A stretch of DNA of 6,597 bases from JAUZPB01 sp050262615 (GTDB lineage Bacteria; Bacteroidota; Ignavibacteria; Ignavibacteriales; SURF-24). The stretch's first letter is position 1. Each line of letters begins with the position of its first letter. The stretch is taken from NCBI GenBank assembly GCA_050262615.1, contig JBLNEL010000562.1:1-6597 (forward strand). The letters are read 5' to 3'. Shown here piece after piece: positions 5,143-6,597 of this stretch. The position numbers and the translations under genes were made by a program. The notes below the pieces were generated by a model. The model was not told the origin of the DNA, made no database searches, and saw only the letters and a program-made list of their open reading frames with translations.

Positions 5143-6597
5143 ATGCCGGGTCAGAAAAAGCTTTCAGGAGAAGTATTCTATCCTTCAGAAGAAGTCAAAA
5201 GCTACTCACATGCCAAAAACTGGGAAGAAACCATTAAGTATGCGGAAAATGATATTGAAGGATTCTGGGCAAAAGAAGCAGAAGAACTTCATTGGTTTAA
5301 GAAGTGGGATAAAGTTCTGGACGATAGTGAAAAACCATTTTATAAGTGGTTTACCGGTGCTAAAACTAATATAGTTTATAATTGTTTGGACAGGCACACA
5401 CAGACATTTCGCCGAAATAAACTTGCACTGATCTGGGAAGGGGAAGCCGGTGAGTTCAGAAGCTATTCTTATTTTGCCCTAAGGCGTGAGACGTGCAAAT
5501 TTGCAAATGTTTTAAAAAGTCTGGGAGTAAAAAAAGGGGACCGGGTTACCTTATATATGGGTAGAATCCCTGAGCTGATAATTGGTATGCTGGCATGTGC
5601 AAGGGTCGGGGCAATTCACTCGGTAGTTTATGGAGGATTTTCGGTTGAAGCACTTCATGAAAGACTTGAAGACAGCCAGTCAAAGGTACTAATAGTAGCC
5701 GACGGTTCATATCAGAGAGGGAAGCTAATTCATTTGAAACAGATTGCTGATGAAGCATTGCAGAGAGCAGCAACGGTTGAAAGCGTACTGGTTGTAAAAC
5801 GCACAGGTGAACCAGTAAATATGGAAGCCGGGCGTGATATGTGGTATCATGAGCTTATGAACCTGCCGATAGCAGGCAACACATGCAACATAGAGGTAGT
5901 TGACTCGGAAGACCCGTTATTTATACTTTATACGAGCGGAACAACCGGGAAACCCAAAGCCATTCAGCATACTCACGGAGGATACATGGTAGGTGTCTAT
6001 TCGACACTTAAATATGTATTTGATATTCATGAAGAAGACAGGTACTGGTGTGCAGCTGATCCAGGCTGGATAACCGGCCACAGTTATATTGTTTATGCTC
6101 CTCTGCTAAATGGGACGACTTCGTTTTTATATGAAGGAGCCCCGACGCATCCTTTTCCGAACCGCTGGTGGCAGATGATTGAAAAATATGGAATTAACAT
6201 TCTTTATACAGCTCCTACAGCAATAAGAGGTTTGATGCGTTACGGTGAGGCATGGCCTAACCGACACGATTTATCTTCGCTGCGTATTTTAGGCTCAGTG
6301 GGTGAGCCTATAAATCCTGAAGCCTGGAAGTGGTATTACCGGGTAATCGGAAAGGAGAAATGTCCGATAATGGATACATGGTGGCAGACTGAAACGGGGA
6401 TGTTTATGATAACTCCAGTTCCGTCAATTCCGCTAAAGCCCGGTTCTGGCACAATTGCTTTTCCAGGACTGAAGATGGACATACTTGATGAAGAAGGGAA
6501 TACGGTTGGGCCAAATGAAGAAGGATATCTGGTAATAAGGACTCCATGGCCTGCAATGGTTAGGACCATCTATAAAGATCCGGAAAGATATGTAACC
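5143..6597 (+). CDS. acs: Acetyl-CoA synthetase (AMP-forming acetate-CoA ligase), 3' end outside the window
   Basis: The enzyme activates acetate with ATP to acetyl-AMP and then to acetyl-CoA in the cytoplasm. The window holds 485 codons from ATG 5143 with no stop; full-length Acs is about 630-660 residues, so roughly three quarters is present. The Acs-specific N-terminal segment with KWF...VYNCLDRH (68-85) is followed by the ANL-superfamily core: GAIHSVVYGGFS (156-167), the P-loop YTSGTTGKPKAI (263-274), DPGWITGHSYI (306-316), GSVGEPINPEAW (384-395) and DTWWQTETG (411-419). The numbering runs level with the well-studied enteric Acs: the pocket residues T311, V386, G387 and W414 are present, and I310 stands where those enzymes have valine. 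A tryptophan closing the pocket supports acetate (perhaps propionate) over longer acids. The C-terminal lysine acetylated and required for adenylation lies beyond the edge. It is divergent from the metal operon, with no evident functional link. Confidence 0.95.
   Translation, partial: MPGQKKLSGEVFYPSEEVKSYSHAKNWEETIKYAENDIEGFWAKEAEELHWFKKWDKVLDDSEKPFYKWFTGAKTNIVYNCLDRHTQTFRRNKLALIWEGEAGEFRSYSYFALRRETCKFANVLKSLGVKKGDRVTLYMGRIPELIIGMLACARVGAIHSVVYGGFSVEALHERLEDSQSKVLIVADGSYQRGKLIHLKQIADEALQRAATVESVLVVKRTGEPVNMEAGRDMWYHELMNLPIAGNTCNIEVVDSEDPLFILYTSGTTGKPKAIQHTHGGYMVGVYSTLKYVFDIHEEDRYWCAADPGWITGHSYIVYAPLLNGTTSFLYEGAPTHPFPNRWWQMIEKYGINILYTAPTAIRGLMRYGEAWPNRHDLSSLRILGSVGEPINPEAWKWYYRVIGKEKCPIMDTWWQTETGMFMITPVPSIPLKPGSGTIAFPGLKMDILDEEGNTVGPNEEGYLVIRTPWPAMVRTIYKDPERYVT

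Noticed and set aside
4925..5374. Plus-strand open frame of 149 codons across the divergent region
   Set aside because: Its second half overlaps acs out of frame, its composition is Lys/Ile-rich as expected of AT-rich noncoding DNA, and it has no ribosome binding site. The acs frame starting at 5143 is unmistakable.
5206..6569. Minus-strand open frames at 5206-5397, 5546-5773 and 6336-6569
   Set aside because: All lie inside the well-conserved acs coding region and show no recognisable domain; they are antisense shadows.

Overview
The window is AT-rich DNA from what looks like a Gram-negative bacterium: it encodes a periplasmic binding protein with a signal peptide and a putative outer-membrane beta-barrel. 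The barrel ends its signal region in a '..SQ..' pattern common in the Bacteroidota/Ignavibacteriota/Chlorobi group. Most genes have clear Shine-Dalgarno sites (AGGAGG-like). That argues against a classical Bacteroidota genome, which usually lacks them, and is compatible with Ignavibacteriota or a related lineage. This placement is an inference from gene style only.

Layout, left to right. Bases 1-74 hold the last codons of a rightward gene whose C-terminus resembles UvrA. It is followed by a long nested hairpin (93-206) that is probably its terminator or a small inverted-repeat element. Next is a rightward gene (start preferred at 295, end 972) for a zinc-ribbon + RDD-family membrane protein. 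From 1084 to 4868 a leftward four-gene cluster encodes, in transcription order, a putative outer-membrane barrel (4868-3678), a ZnuA/TroA-type periplasmic metal-binding protein (3631-2747), an ABC ATPase (2717-1968) and an ABC-3 family permease with a TTG start (1962-1084). Spacings of 46, 29 and 5 bp suggest one operon. A 274-bp divergent intergenic region (4869-5142) with several inverted and direct repeats separates it from a rightward acetyl-CoA synthetase gene (acs, from 5143) that runs off the window end after 485 codons.

How the genes fit together: the binding protein, ATPase and permease form a complete high-affinity importer for Zn2+ or Mn2+. The barrel has no TonB-box or plug domain that I can see but carries histidine-rich motifs. 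Its position as first gene of the operon suggests a passive outer-membrane entry path for the same metal. This is the most interesting hypothesis in the window. No metal-responsive regulator gene is present here, so control would have to act through sites in the divergent region. The acs gene is a separate central-metabolism gene that shares only the intergenic space.
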